From positions 1,302,001 to 1,366,000 of the forward strand of contig NZ_CP098518.1 in assembly GCF_023703795.1 (NCBI RefSeq): 64,000 nt of DNA, written 5' to 3'. A program made the translations under genes and the position numbers. Positions 27,038-35,937 of the stretch are shown here, in pieces; positions within the stretch are counted from its first letter, which is position 1; each line of letters begins with the position of its first letter. This DNA is from Haloplanus sp. HW8-1. GTDB lineage: Archaea; Halobacteriota; Halobacteria; Halobacteriales; Haloferacaceae. Below the pieces are notes generated by a model that was not told the origin of the DNA, made no database searches, and saw nothing but the letters and a program-made list of their open reading frames with translations.

Positions 27038-27406
27038 ATGACCGATCGGGCCCCCGAGGTAGCACTCCCCGTCGCCGGACTGTTCGGAGTGGTGAGTGGT
27101 TCCGTCGTCTATCAGTTCCTCCTTCCGGATTGGTTCCCCGCACTCGCCACGGCAGCGACCTACGCCGGGGCGGCGTATTTCTACCTCGCGTTCGACATCC
27201 CCCTCCTCGGGATGCACATTGAGTTCACCGACCGTGCAGACAGGGCCGGCTACGCAGTCGGACTGTTCGGCGTGAGCGTCGGACCGTTGGCGCTCGGCGA
27301 ATACGTCGGGCTGTCGAACTCGGGCGTGATCGGCGTCGTCGTGTGGCAAGTCGGGCTGCTCGCGTTCTTGCTCCTGTCGGCGACCGCTGTTCACCGGCGG
27401 TCCTGA
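27038..27406 (+). CDS. Hypothetical membrane protein
   Basis: A 122-residue protein with four helices and short loops; 'FTDRADRAGYAVGLFG' separates helices two and three. The frame is open to 26951, but MTDRAP at 27038 is the natural start because the upstream part overlaps the previous gene's end. It probably forms an operon with that gene. The family is not recognised. Confidence 0.5.
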   Translation: MTDRAPEVALPVAGLFGVVSGSVVYQFLLPDWFPALATAATYAGAAYFYLAFDIPLLGMHIEFTDRADRAGYAVGLFGVSVGPLALGEYVGLSNSGVIGVVVWQVGLLAFLLLSATAVHRRS

Positions 27407-27479
27407 ATCGACGGGGTCACGCCGTTTGGATGGCTGTTCGGTCCAGTTGATCCCTTATGAGACAGCCGCCCGGTCCGTC

Positions 27480-28463
27480 TCAGCTCGCCGTATAGAGGAG
27501 TTGTACGAGGACGGCGGTCATCCCGGTGGCGATCAGGAACGCCCAGCCGGTCACGCGGACGCGCCGTCCGTACTCGGGTAACTCGTCGCTCTCCGTCCCG
27601 AGTATCGTGACGAGCCGACTCGGATGTCTGAACGGACTCGGCGGCCTCGGCTCGGGGAGCCGCCGCCGGAGCCGTCGATAGCGACTAAACGACTGGACGC
27701 CGTACAGACACAGCGAGAGGATCATGCCGACCCAGAAGCCGGCCCCCGCGAGCAGGGGGAAGCCGACCGGTCCGAGGAGGTCGGCCTCGACCGGTCGTGC
27801 CGACCCCTCGGCCAGGCTCAGGATGCCGAACGCCAACCCGACCATCGAGAGCCAGAACGCCACGAAGCAGACGAGGAGTGACCATTTCGACAGTCGACGG
27901 AGCGTCCCGTCGTTGCGCTGGATCCACGTCCGGGACGGTGGCGACCGCACCTCGCGTTCCGGGCGGAGTTCGTGTCGGCCCGGACGCTTCTCCCCCAGTC
28001 CGGCCAGTACGACGATACACAGCAGAACGCCCCCGATGGCAAACGCTCGCGTCGGCCACGGGGTCCGCTCCCCGATCAGGAACGCGTCGCCCGGAGTGGA
28101 CGGCCGGACGTACGCCCGGACCGTCGTCCCCGGCTCGAACGACCGAACGACGGACTCCGCTTTCGACCGATCCGAGTAGGTACGAATCGTCGGGCCCGGG
28201 AACACCTGCTCGCTCGTATACGTCTCACCCTGATACTCGTACGTGTACTCGATCTCCGGTTCGTAATCGATGCTTCGCCGGCTATCTATCCGCTCCACGT
28301 GTGCACTATCGACCGTTGCTTGGACGGTGACGGCGTTGTTGACCGCCTGTCCCTGCTGGACGTAGCTGTATCCACCGGCCCCGATGAGGGTAACCGCCAG
28401 GACCAGTAGGTACACGCTCTTTCGTGAGAGGTGGAGGGTGGTGATTCCCACGGGCAGTTCCAT
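27480..28463 (-). CDS. DUF3592-type membrane protein
   Basis: A 327-residue protein: an N-terminal helix, then a soluble domain with 'VDSAHVERIDSRR', 'YEPEIEYTYEYQGETYTS' and 'SFEPGTTVRAYVRPSTPGDA', which is the pattern of DUF3592, then a second helix, a basic loop and two or three further helices. DUF3592 proteins are membrane-anchored and of unknown role. MELPVG at 28463 is preferred to the earlier ATG at 28514, because the added residues are unlike the family. It is followed by a small membrane-protein gene on the same strand. Confidence 0.65.
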   Translation of the reverse strand: MELPVGITTLHLSRKSVYLLVLAVTLIGAGGYSYVQQGQAVNNAVTVQATVDSAHVERIDSRRSIDYEPEIEYTYEYQGETYTSEQVFPGPTIRTYSDRSKAESVVRSFEPGTTVRAYVRPSTPGDAFLIGERTPWPTRAFAIGGVLLCIVVLAGLGEKRPGRHELRPEREVRSPPSRTWIQRNDGTLRRLSKWSLLVCFVAFWLSMVGLAFGILSLAEGSARPVEADLLGPVGFPLLAGAGFWVGMILSLCLYGVQSFSRYRRLRRRLPEPRPPSPFRHPSRLVTILGTESDELPEYGRRVRVTGWAFLIATGMTAVLVQLLYTAS

Positions 28464-28527
28464 CTCGGTCGCGAATATGGCAATCCAACAGTATGAGAGT
28501 GATGTCTGCCGCACGTGTATCCCATCC

Positions 28528-28896
28528 TCAATCTAGCGTGCGAGCGGCAGCCTCGACCGCGAGTGCGGTCAGGGTAAACGCCACTGCAGCATCGAGGAGG
28601 CTTCCGGCCCATCCGGAGACGACGGTCAATAGCCCAACGTAGGTGACGAACGTGGCCGTACACCCGACACTCACCCCGACGACCGCGGAGGCGAACCGTG
28701 TCCCCAACAGGTCGTGTGACGTGAGCGTCGTCGGCGTCGAGACGCCGAGGGCTATCAGTCCGAAGAATCCGGCGACGCCCGCACTGACGCGGAGCTGAAT
28801 CACGTATGCACCGACGACCGAGAGGACAATGGCGACGGTGATACCTACATTCTCCGGCGTGACGAGTCGGACTCGAAGGTCGCGGATGGAGGGCAC
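28528..28896 (-). CDS. Small four-helix membrane protein
   Basis: A 122-residue protein from GTG 28896 (VPSIRDLRVRLVTPENVG) with four glycine- and valine-rich helices. The frame runs open to 29415, but the upstream part is polar and overlaps another gene, so the GTG is chosen. It probably shares a transcript with the DUF3592 gene downstream. I recognise no motif. Confidence 0.45.
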   Translation of the reverse strand: MPSIRDLRVRLVTPENVGITVAIVLSVVGAYVIQLRVSAGVAGFFGLIALGVSTPTTLTSHDLLGTRFASAVVGVSVGCTATFVTYVGLLTVVSGWAGSLLDAAVAFTLTALAVEAAARTLD

Positions 28897-29067
28897 GTCC
28901 CGGGCTTCGTGTGACGCCTCATAAACCCTGTCCGGTGCGGGTCGCCGTCGTACGGTTCGGTCAAGGTTCGCTGCTGTCACTGAGGAGCCCACACGTAAGC
29001 TACGACCGCCGTCGCCGTGAGAGATATCCGACACTGGTATTCTTGAGGATAGCTTCGATAGGACACG

Positions 29068-29283
29068 GTGGTGCCATCGTACGTGCCCTCCGATACGTCC
29101 CGAGCGGACTGGACGAGCCCGGAATACGTTGCCACCGTCGTTGGAGTCCTCGCTACCGGCGCGCTCGTGTTCTTCGCCGCGCTTACTCGATCCAGTCCGG
29201 CGGTTGACGACGTGATGTTCGTGGTCTTGAGTATCACCGTTCCAGTGACCCTCGCTTACGAACTCGCCCGCCGCTGGCGATGA
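29068..29283 (+). CDS. Small two-helix membrane protein
   Basis: A 71-residue protein from GTG 29068. A polar N-terminus with 'SPEYVATVVGVLATGALVFF' leads into helix one, and helix two follows 'PAVDDVMF'. The hydrophobic pattern on this strand is more protein-like than the antisense frame. It ends 68 bases before the DUF6498-like gene and may be co-transcribed with it. Confidence 0.45.
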   Translation: MVPSYVPSDTSRADWTSPEYVATVVGVLATGALVFFAALTRSSPAVDDVMFVVLSITVPVTLAYELARRWR

Positions 29284-29350
29284 CCGGTGGCCGTTCGTAC
29301 GAGCCGTTATGAGGCCGAGCAGGAGTTCCCGTCTACGACTCGATTGACAT

Positions 29351-30739
29351 ATGCGCGTCAGCCCGCCGATGGAGTGGGAGCGGCGTCGTGTCGGCAGCGT
29401 CGCGGCCGTCGCCAACCTCGTTCCGCTGGTCGGCGTCCTGACCCTCGGCTGGGATGTCTACTCGCTTCTGGTGCTCTACTGGATCGAGGGACTGGTGACG
29501 GTGTTGCTAGCTGCAGCGAAATCACTGTTCGCCGAACGCGGCTCGCCAGGGCTTCCCGATATCGAGCCGCTCCACGAGCTTCGTGAGAAGCGTGGTGGCT
29601 GGCGTCCCGTCTCCCGGCTGCCTGCGGTCTATCCGCGGAACGTCCCGTTCGCGGCGTCGATACTCGGGTTCTGGACCGCCGCCGTCCTCCCGGTGAGCGT
29701 CCTCTACTGGCTGACGGCGGCACCGGCGATACGCCCGTCGCTGTCCCTGCTCGTCGGCGGTGTCGGGCTGGTGATCACACAGCTCCACGAGTTCCAGTCC
29801 GACTATCTCGCAGGACAGGAGTACGCCGACGTCTCCGCACAGGAGATCCTGCGTGAACCTCTACAGCTCGGCCTCGTGATTCTCGCGTTGGGCCTGATCG
29901 CGAGCGCCGGCGATCGATCCGGTGGGCTGGTCCTCCTCACCGGCATCGTCGTTGTCAAGACTACGACCTCGGTCTATCGGATCGTCACTGATCACACGGA
30001 CCTCCCAGTGCCGTCCGTCCTCGATGGGGCGTTCGACGGTAGCCACGCCGAGCCACTTCCGGATGTCGACACTCCGGACGGACCCATCCGTGGACGGGTA
30101 TCCGTCGACGCGGCACCCGTCCTGCTCGGCAGCCTCCCGATGGTCGTGTTCGGGTTTGCTCACCGGTCCACGTTCGCTATTCTGATCGGGGTGGCGTTCG
30201 CCGCACTCTCCGGTGGGTCGGTCTGGCTCGTCTTGGGGCTACTGTTCGTCCTCGTCGTCGCCGGCGCGCGTATCGGCAGCTACTACCTGCGGTACGGGAC
30301 GATCGAGTACCGACGGTACGAGGAGCAACTCGTGGCCTACGATACGGCGCTCGGGGCCGTTCAGTGGACCGCCCCGGTGGACTCGGCGACGTTCTCGATC
30401 CGCAACGCGATTCCGGACCGACTGCTCAACACCGGTACGCTGGAGGTATCAGGGGCCGCCCCCGACGACCGTGACGCCCAACTTGGCCCGGTTACCGATC
30501 TCGACGCCACGATTGAGACACTCGAACTCCCCGCAGCGGACCCCACTCGCCCCGAACGAGATTCGGCCGTCATCGCGTCCGCCCTGGTGCTTGCACTCTT
30601 CTTTCTCGCCGTTCCCGCTGGTCTCGCTTTCAGCCCGAAAGTCGACACTGCACAGCTGATCGGACTCGCCATCGGCGTTGGACCGATTTTTCTGCTGCCG
30701 GTCGTACTTATGATCTGGGTGGCACTCAGGCGAGTCTAA
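29351..30739 (+). CDS. DUF6498-like multi-pass membrane protein
   Basis: A 462-residue protein. The N-terminal third (helices around GWDVYSLLVLYWIE and YPRNVPFAASIL) matches the DUF6498 layout seen in bacteria and haloarchaea. A middle stretch carries several further helices, then a soluble beta-rich segment (about 315-410, 'GTIEYRRYEEQLVAYDTALG'), then two C-terminal helices. The family's role is unknown. ATG 29351 and ATG 29369 are both possible starts. A decayed paralogue is at 24212-24895. Confidence 0.65.
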   Translation: MRVSPPMEWERRRVGSVAAVANLVPLVGVLTLGWDVYSLLVLYWIEGLVTVLLAAAKSLFAERGSPGLPDIEPLHELREKRGGWRPVSRLPAVYPRNVPFAASILGFWTAAVLPVSVLYWLTAAPAIRPSLSLLVGGVGLVITQLHEFQSDYLAGQEYADVSAQEILREPLQLGLVILALGLIASAGDRSGGLVLLTGIVVVKTTTSVYRIVTDHTDLPVPSVLDGAFDGSHAEPLPDVDTPDGPIRGRVSVDAAPVLLGSLPMVVFGFAHRSTFAILIGVAFAALSGGSVWLVLGLLFVLVVAGARIGSYYLRYGTIEYRRYEEQLVAYDTALGAVQWTAPVDSATFSIRNAIPDRLLNTGTLEVSGAAPDDRDAQLGPVTDLDATIETLELPAADPTRPERDSAVIASALVLALFFLAVPAGLAFSPKVDTAQLIGLAIGVGPIFLLPVVLMIWVALRRV

Positions 30740-30901
30740 GGGGCTGTCTGTCGTATTGGCGAGCACCGGACCGGTTCCTCAACGGGAAAGGAAATGTCGA
30801 TCCGGTTGGAATTCGCACTGCAACTCAGACGGGAACCGACCAGGCAGTGAGATTCGAATTGTCGCTCCCGAGACACGAATACGATACCCTATCCCCGGAT
30901 A

Positions 30902-31792
30902 ATGACGACCACCGAGAGTGACACTGGCGGCCGGGGCGTTACGTGGACGGTGTTCCCGGATCACGACGCCGACCGATTTCGGCTCGTCGTGTTGCGTCTC
31001 GCTGACGGCGTTCCCGTGGTCATCGGACTCGCCGTACCGGTGCTACTCGTGTTTATGGTCGCGGACGGATTCGCGGTGGAAAACGTCGGAGGGGCCGTCC
31101 TCGTCGTCGTTCTCGCGCTCATCGGCGGTCCCGCGTCGCTGGTGTATCTCCTGCTCGCGGTCGAGTACGGCTCCGAGCGCGAGGTGCAGAAACTGACCCC
31201 GCCGATTGGATGGTTTCGCCTCCGCTACATACCAGTCAACCTGCTCGGTGGCGGCATCCTGCTCCTGTCGTCGGCAATCCAGCCGGTGATCCCGCTTGTG
31301 TATCCGATTGGGGTCGTCGTCTGCAAGAGGGCCGTCGACCTTCGATATACGGTCGGTCGGATAGATCCGAAAACGGCAAGCCTCCGGGAGGTAAGCGGTG
31401 CAGCAGCCGTGGAATACACCGATGACTGGGGGCTGGACACACGCGACAGGGAGGTGCGGACGTTCGACATCCCACCTCTCGGGCGTGTCTACCAGTGGAA
31501 AATAGGCGATCATACCGTTTTCGTCCCCCGATATCAGTCCCGAAGACGGTGGGTCGACCGCTCGTACTCGTCGTCCCGAACGACATCGCTACCGAGGCCA
31601 AGACGGCTCTCGATACCGTGGTCCGAACGGACGACTGGGTCCCCGGGCGACGGACTGGACCGGGCAGTTCGAATCGTCCTCGGGGGCCTCGGGGGACTCT
31701 TTATCGGGACGACGGGAGGATTCGCCGTTGTCGAGGACGGCGCCTTTCCCATCGTTGCCTATGTGGCCGCGACACTCGGGCTATTGGTGTAA
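30902..31792 (+). CDS. Membrane protein with a likely frame-shifted segment
   Basis: A 296-residue protein with three helices in the first 140 residues, a soluble part ('VDLRYTVGRIDPKTASLREV' and 'VYQWKIGDHTVFV') and two C-terminal helices. Between about 31540 and 31650 the frame becomes Arg/Ser-rich, while the +2 frame there reads a protein-like GRPLVLVVPNDIATEA and TALDTVVRTDDW. The natural protein probably uses that second frame in the middle, so two compensating shifts (or two sequence errors) are present. The family is not recognised. Confidence 0.5.
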   Translation: MTTTESDTGGRGVTWTVFPDHDADRFRLVVLRLADGVPVVIGLAVPVLLVFMVADGFAVENVGGAVLVVVLALIGGPASLVYLLLAVEYGSEREVQKLTPPIGWFRLRYIPVNLLGGGILLLSSAIQPVIPLVYPIGVVVCKRAVDLRYTVGRIDPKTASLREVSGAAAVEYTDDWGLDTRDREVRTFDIPPLGRVYQWKIGDHTVFVPRYQSRRRWVDRSYSSSRTTSLPRPRRLSIPWSERTTGSPGDGLDRAVRIVLGGLGGLFIGTTGGFAVVEDGAFPIVAYVAATLGLLV

Positions 31793-31880
31793 TGATGCTC
31801 TTTCTCGCGATTCGCGGGTGAGCTGCCGAAGCAGTGTATTCTTTAGACAATTCAGGACACTGTGTCAAGTACCAACTGCA

Positions 31881-31899
31881 TTGAGACGACCAGTCTCAA
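31881..31899. promoter_or_regulatory. Palindromic operator-like site 1 (TTGAGA-N7-TCTCAA)
   Basis: Inverted half-sites TTGAGA and TCTCAA are separated by seven bases; the stem extends one further base pair. An identical arrangement occurs exactly 80 bases downstream. The two lie in the gene-free 340 bases before the amphi-Trp and universal-stress genes, so they may bind a dimeric regulator. Confidence 0.45.
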
Positions 31900-31960
31900 C
31901 TACTGTCGTGAACGATTCCGTATAGCGATGTGAGATTTATCGGCTGTGACTCCGCAGAAG

Positions 31961-31979
31961 TTGAGACTGGGGCTCTCAA
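31961..31979. promoter_or_regulatory. Palindromic operator-like site 2 (TTGAGA-N7-TCTCAA)
   Basis: Same half-sites and same seven-base spacer length as the site at 31881, with a different spacer sequence. It lies about 150 bases upstream of the amphi-Trp start. Apart from these two sites the region 31793-32132 holds only AT-richer sequence with no gene. Confidence 0.45.
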
Positions 31980-32132
31980 TGCATACGCGTTGGAATTGTT
32001 GCTCGGAAGAAAACTGAAATGACTCATCAACCGGTCTCATGCAGCGCATTTCTGACCTAGCAACGGTGAGTGATTCCTCCGGGTAGAGAATCTCCCCCTT
32101 CGTTTATCGTGACTTCTCACGTACTCGTACGT

Positions 32133-32420
32133 ATGGGAGAACTCGAAACTGAAGCCGAGAAAACGCGGTCCGAAATTGCATCGTACCTCCGCGAACTCGC
32201 CGAGCAACTCGACGTCGACGACGCTGTGACGCTCGAACTCGGTGGGCAGCAGGTCCAGTTGGACCCGACGAACCCGGTGACGTTCAAACTGGAAGGCGAG
32301 TCGGACTGGTCCGAAGGGGACACCGAGGCAAAACAGAGCATCGAGTTCGAGCTCGTCTGGTGGCGTGAGGCCCAGACGGCAGAAGAAGGGGCGTTGGATA
32401 TCACTACCGAGGGTCAGTAA
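32133..32420 (+). CDS. amphi-Trp domain protein
   Basis: A 95-residue acidic protein starting MGELETEAEKTRSEIA, with an amphipathic N-terminal helix and a C-terminal domain ending 'KQSIEFELVWWREA'. The paired tryptophans after alternating hydrophobic residues define the amphi-Trp domain. Its role is unknown; in haloarchaea it often sits by stress genes. The stop is 26 bases before the first usp gene, so they are probably co-transcribed. The frame opens at 32070, but the family begins at 32133. Confidence 0.75.
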   Translation: MGELETEAEKTRSEIASYLRELAEQLDVDDAVTLELGGQQVQLDPTNPVTFKLEGESDWSEGDTEAKQSIEFELVWWREAQTAEEGALDITTEGQ

Positions 32421-32446
32421 CACCCATTCTTCCCTCAGTCCATCCT

Positions 32447-33325
32447 ATGTACGACCAGATTCTCTTTCCCACAGATGGGAGCGAGCCAGCAGAATCGGTC
32501 CTCGAGTACGCCCTCCAGATAGCCTCCGAGCACGAGGCAACGACCCACGTCCTCAATGTCGTAGACACCAGCCAAGACAGCCCTCCCAGAGTACAAGAGG
32601 GTGTGAGTGACGCTCTGGAGCAGGACGGAACTGAGATCGTGAACGAAGCAGCACAGCGCGCGACAGAATACGGTATCGACGTGGTCTCGGAGGTACTCCA
32701 CGGTGACCCTTACGAGGCGATTGTCGAGTATAGTACGCAGTCAGCCATCGAGTTGATCGTGATGCCGACCCACGGACGGCGTGGATTGCAGCGGTTTCTG
32801 CTGGGAAGCGTTACAGAGCGCGTTATCAACACCGCAGACATCCCCGTAATTGCAGTCAACCCCGGGACCCAACCGCTCACCTATCCGTGCCAGGAGCTTC
32901 TGGTTCCGACGGACGGCAGCCGTGGTTCGGAACTCGCAGTATCCGAAGGGGTCGCCCTCGCAAACGCAACTGGTGCCACGCTTCACATACTCCACGTTGT
33001 CGAGACTGGAAGCCTCGGTCCGGATGCTCGCTCTCTGGTGAAAGATGAGGAACTCACCACCCGAGCGGATGAGATCATCGCAGCCGCCATCGAGACCGCA
33101 GAGGCGGCGACGGTCGATAGCGTCGAGAGTGAAATCGAATTCGGTGTCCCGTCGAAAGAAATCCGGAACTACATCGATGCCCACGATATCGACTTTGCGA
33201 TCCTCGGCACACACGGTAAGACTGATTTCAGCCGATACATGATGGGCGGGGTAAGTGCGAAAATCGTCCGAACGTCGCCAGTTCCGGTGATGTGGGTTCG
33301 AGAGCCGGACTCGAGTGGTGGGTGA
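32447..33325 (+). CDS. Universal stress protein, two UspA domains
   Basis: A 292-residue protein with two tandem UspA domains. Domain 1 (about 1-140) begins MYDQILFPTDGSE and ends with the nucleotide-binding loop MPTHGRRGLQRFLLGSVTERV. Domain 2 (about 148-285) begins 'QELLVPTDGSRGSE', and its loop reads LGTHGKTDFSRYMMGGVSAKIV. The G-2x-G-9x-G(S/T) pattern is intact in domain 1 and degraded in domain 2. It probably binds ATP and acts in general stress survival. A paralogue follows in the same direction. Confidence 0.9.
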   Translation: MYDQILFPTDGSEPAESVLEYALQIASEHEATTHVLNVVDTSQDSPPRVQEGVSDALEQDGTEIVNEAAQRATEYGIDVVSEVLHGDPYEAIVEYSTQSAIELIVMPTHGRRGLQRFLLGSVTERVINTADIPVIAVNPGTQPLTYPCQELLVPTDGSRGSELAVSEGVALANATGATLHILHVVETGSLGPDARSLVKDEELTTRADEIIAAAIETAEAATVDSVESEIEFGVPSKEIRNYIDAHDIDFAILGTHGKTDFSRYMMGGVSAKIVRTSPVPVMWVREPDSSGG

Positions 33326-33346
33326 AACGCCTCTGCTGGTGGGTGA
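33316..33346 (+). promoter_or_regulatory. Direct repeat between the two usp genes
   Basis: TGGTGGGTGA occurs at 33316-33325, overlapping the first usp stop, and again at 33337-33346. The spacing is 21 bases, two helical turns. It could be a regulator site for the second usp gene; no palindrome is present. Confidence 0.3.
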
Positions 33347-33388
33347 CAAACCACTTGAGAGGGATGCACGTAGGGACATACAGTACAC

Positions 33389-34258
33389 ATGTACGAGGAC
33401 ATTCTGCTCCCGTTCGATGGAAGCGATGGGGCTGCGGAGGCATTACATCACGCGGCTGAGATCGCACACTGGGCCGACGCCACGATCCACGTTCTGTTCG
33501 TCGCGGATACGAGACGCGATAGTGTCACGGTCGTCGAAACCGAGGTTGTTGACGCCCTCGTCCAAGAAGGTGAGGACATCGTTGAGGAAGCAGAAAAGAC
33601 ACTGACCACACTCGGTGTCGACTACGATTCCGACGTCGTCCAGGGACATCCAGCGCCGACAATCGTCGAGTACGCCGAGCAATACGAGTACGACGTGATC
33701 GTGATGCCAACCCACGGTCGGGAGGGAGTGTCACGATACCTTCTCGGGAGCGTCACGGAGAAGGTCGTCCGTCTGTCTTCGATCCCGGTCCTCACAGCGC
33801 GGATGCAGCCAGACGAACAATTGGTGTTCCCCTACGAGAACATCCTCATACCGACCGACGGAAGTGCTGGTGCGTCCCATGCTGCCGAGCATGGCCTCTC
33901 CCTTGCAGCGGCGCTCGATGCGACTGTTCACGTCCTGTCTGTCGTCGACGAGACGTCGCTAGGTCTGGACGTTCGCTCAACGATTTCGGGAGGGGAACGT
34001 GAACAGGCAGCGACCGACGCCGTTGACGACCTCGTGTCGGAGGCAGAGACACACGGCGTTTCGAATAGTGTCCGGCACGTCGAACACGGGTCCCCGATCG
34101 AGGTGATACTCGATACCATCGACTCGAACGGTATCCACGCCGTCGTGATGGGAACGACAGGGAGACGCGGGAGTGATCGAATCCTTCTCGGGAGCGTCGC
34201 CGAGAAGACCGTCCGCTCTGCACCAGTCCCCGTCATCACGGTTGGACAAGGGGAGTAG
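33389..34258 (+). CDS. Universal stress protein, two UspA domains (paralogue)
   Basis: A 289-residue tandem UspA protein. Domain 1 begins MYEDILLPFDGSDG and has the loop MPTHGREGVSRYLLGSVTEKVV. Domain 2 begins 'ENILIPTDGSAGA' and ends with MGTTGRRGSDRILLGSVAEKTV. Both loops keep the Gly pattern of ATP-binding UspA. It is a paralogue of the gene at 32447-33325. It starts 63 bases after it and may be read from the same promoter or through the intervening direct repeat. Confidence 0.9.
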   Translation: MYEDILLPFDGSDGAAEALHHAAEIAHWADATIHVLFVADTRRDSVTVVETEVVDALVQEGEDIVEEAEKTLTTLGVDYDSDVVQGHPAPTIVEYAEQYEYDVIVMPTHGREGVSRYLLGSVTEKVVRLSSIPVLTARMQPDEQLVFPYENILIPTDGSAGASHAAEHGLSLAAALDATVHVLSVVDETSLGLDVRSTISGGEREQAATDAVDDLVSEAETHGVSNSVRHVEHGSPIEVILDTIDSNGIHAVVMGTTGRRGSDRILLGSVAEKTVRSAPVPVITVGQGE

Positions 34259-34579
34259 CGATTCTGTGAGATGGCTCGTGTCTATCGACCCCTGTGCGTA
34301 CGTAGCTGATTTCAGGCGTGAGCCCTCGTGCTCACAGAGCACCGCAGTGCGCGCCAGCGAACGAGGAACACAGCCGGGTTGAGTGTAGCTTCAACCGTGG
34401 ACTTGCGAGCAATCAAAATAACAAATTCAGGTCATCTTCCTGAAGCTGTGCAAGATTCAACGCGCGTATCTTGTAGCAAACTATCTCAAGAGTAGAACAG
34501 AGCGGAGTGATCAACACGATGAGAGGATAGTCTGGATCCGTTTCACAAGAATTATTCTATGCTCGTTTAGACTGAGGCT
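34259..34579. other. Intergenic region with a short hairpin
   Basis: About 320 bases without a gene. GTGAGC and GCTCAC at 34318-34335 form a six-base-pair stem with a six-base loop about 60 bases after the usp stop, a possible terminator but without a T-run. The rest is AT-richer, with promoter-like sequence near 34540-34560. Confidence 0.35.
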
Positions 34580-34780
34580 GTGTTCAGATGGTTTCAATCT
34601 AAGGACTTTGCGGTTCAGCTTATTATCCTTGCAGTGGTTTTTGACCCTCTTGGATTCATTGCTGGGTATACGATCGCCCCTTCGGTTGGTATCACACCTC
34701 TCTACGGTGGGTTGGCTGGATTAGTCGGGGGGAGTTTCATACTTTCGCTTCACGTGCTTTATACGGTAATGAGTCGGTGA
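34580..34780 (+). CDS. Small two-helix membrane protein
   Basis: A 66-residue frame from GTG 34580. Two helices (about 12-33 and 43-63) are joined by a short loop, and the C-terminus is basic. The base composition is less GC-rich than the neighbouring usp genes. There are no motifs. It may be a recent arrival or a weakly expressed small membrane protein. Confidence 0.4.
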   Translation: MFRWFQSKDFAVQLIILAVVFDPLGFIAGYTIAPSVGITPLYGGLAGLVGGSFILSLHVLYTVMSR

Positions 34781-34927
34781 GCAGTACAGAGGTTCTTCAC
34801 AGCAGAACTGGAACTCGTTCCTGAACGTACAGAGGTATATCGCTCAAACTCGCTTTTGACCGTTCAGATTGTTTATTACTTGGTAGCTATACTGTGCTGG
34901 TACTAGAAGCCTGGTGGGTAGCCAACT

Positions 34928-35887
34928 ATGAGATCGGAACTTCACCTGGACAGGCGGTCAGTGATGGGATCGGCTGCTGCCGCGGCGATAGCTGGACTTG
35001 CTGGGTGTGTCGGACTGCAAACTGGCGCTGAAGATCCCGCTGCGGCGGGAACTGACCCGTGGCCAGACCCGAAAGAAGGCCAACGCGAGGTGATGCTGCT
35101 CGGGACGAGTCATCTGGCACAGACTCCTGGGGACACGGCCAACACCTATGCCACTGATCCAGGGGACGTTCTCGGGAAGCAGCGCCAGCGTGAACTCGAA
35201 ACACTAACTGATCGACTCGCAGAGTGGGATCCGGACCGGATTGCTGTTGAGGAGAGGGTCTCACAGCAGTCGGTCATTGACGATGCATACGCAGCATACC
35301 GTGACGATCCCGACACACTGAGTGCTGTCTCCGGGTGGGAGCGGGACAGAAGCAGCGAAATCGTTCAGGTCGGGTTCCGGCTTGCTGACAAACTCGGACA
35401 CGACTCCGTTGCCGCTGTGGACTACTTCCAAAGTCCTGCGGCGCTGTTCACCGATGAAGAAAGACAGCAGTTGCCGGATTCGTTGGGACCCTTGCGTGTT
35501 GACCCCGACACCGTCGAATATCCGCTTCCAGATATAGCTGACCGGATCGAAGAGGAACAACAGCGTCTCAATGAAGGCTCACTGGTAGACCACTACAAGA
35601 GGCTGAATACACTTGATGTGGGGTCGTACGCCTGGGGAAACGACCAGAACTTCTACGCGATCGCGTTCGAGAACAGCGAACCGGGAGATTACACGATGGT
35701 AAAACTCATAACAGCGTGGACACAGCGGAACCTGCGTATTGCATCGAACATCTGGAACGTGCCTGAGGCGGATGACGAGCGAGTGCTAGTTGTCTATGGC
35801 GCCTCACACGTGCCGCAATTAGGACAAATGCTAACCGGCGCACCGATGATGGCACCGGTCAGTCCGTTGCCGTATCTTACGGACTGA
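34928..35887 (+). CDS. Tat-exported lipoprotein, DUF5694/TraB-like
   Basis: A 319-residue protein. The N-terminus has twin arginines (LDRRSVMG), a short hydrophobic core and a Cys in 'AGLAGC', so it is probably a Tat-exported lipoprotein. The mature part begins with the strand 'EVMLLGTSHL' and ends with 'VLVVYGASHVPQLGQML', each with a conserved Gly-x-x-His. This pair is the signature of the DUF5694/TraB (Tiki-like) group, thought to be metalloproteases. 'DPDRIAVEE' provides the conserved acidic turn. The gene is solitary and ends 44 bases before the IS630 element. Confidence 0.7.
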   Translation: MRSELHLDRRSVMGSAAAAAIAGLAGCVGLQTGAEDPAAAGTDPWPDPKEGQREVMLLGTSHLAQTPGDTANTYATDPGDVLGKQRQRELETLTDRLAEWDPDRIAVEERVSQQSVIDDAYAAYRDDPDTLSAVSGWERDRSSEIVQVGFRLADKLGHDSVAAVDYFQSPAALFTDEERQQLPDSLGPLRVDPDTVEYPLPDIADRIEEEQQRLNEGSLVDHYKRLNTLDVGSYAWGNDQNFYAIAFENSEPGDYTMVKLITAWTQRNLRIASNIWNVPEADDERVLVVYGASHVPQLGQMLTGAPMMAPVSPLPYLTD

Positions 35888-35937
35888 CGCGCACAACTTC
35901 TCTGCTGGCTCTGCTGACTGATCCTGCCTGATAGTGA

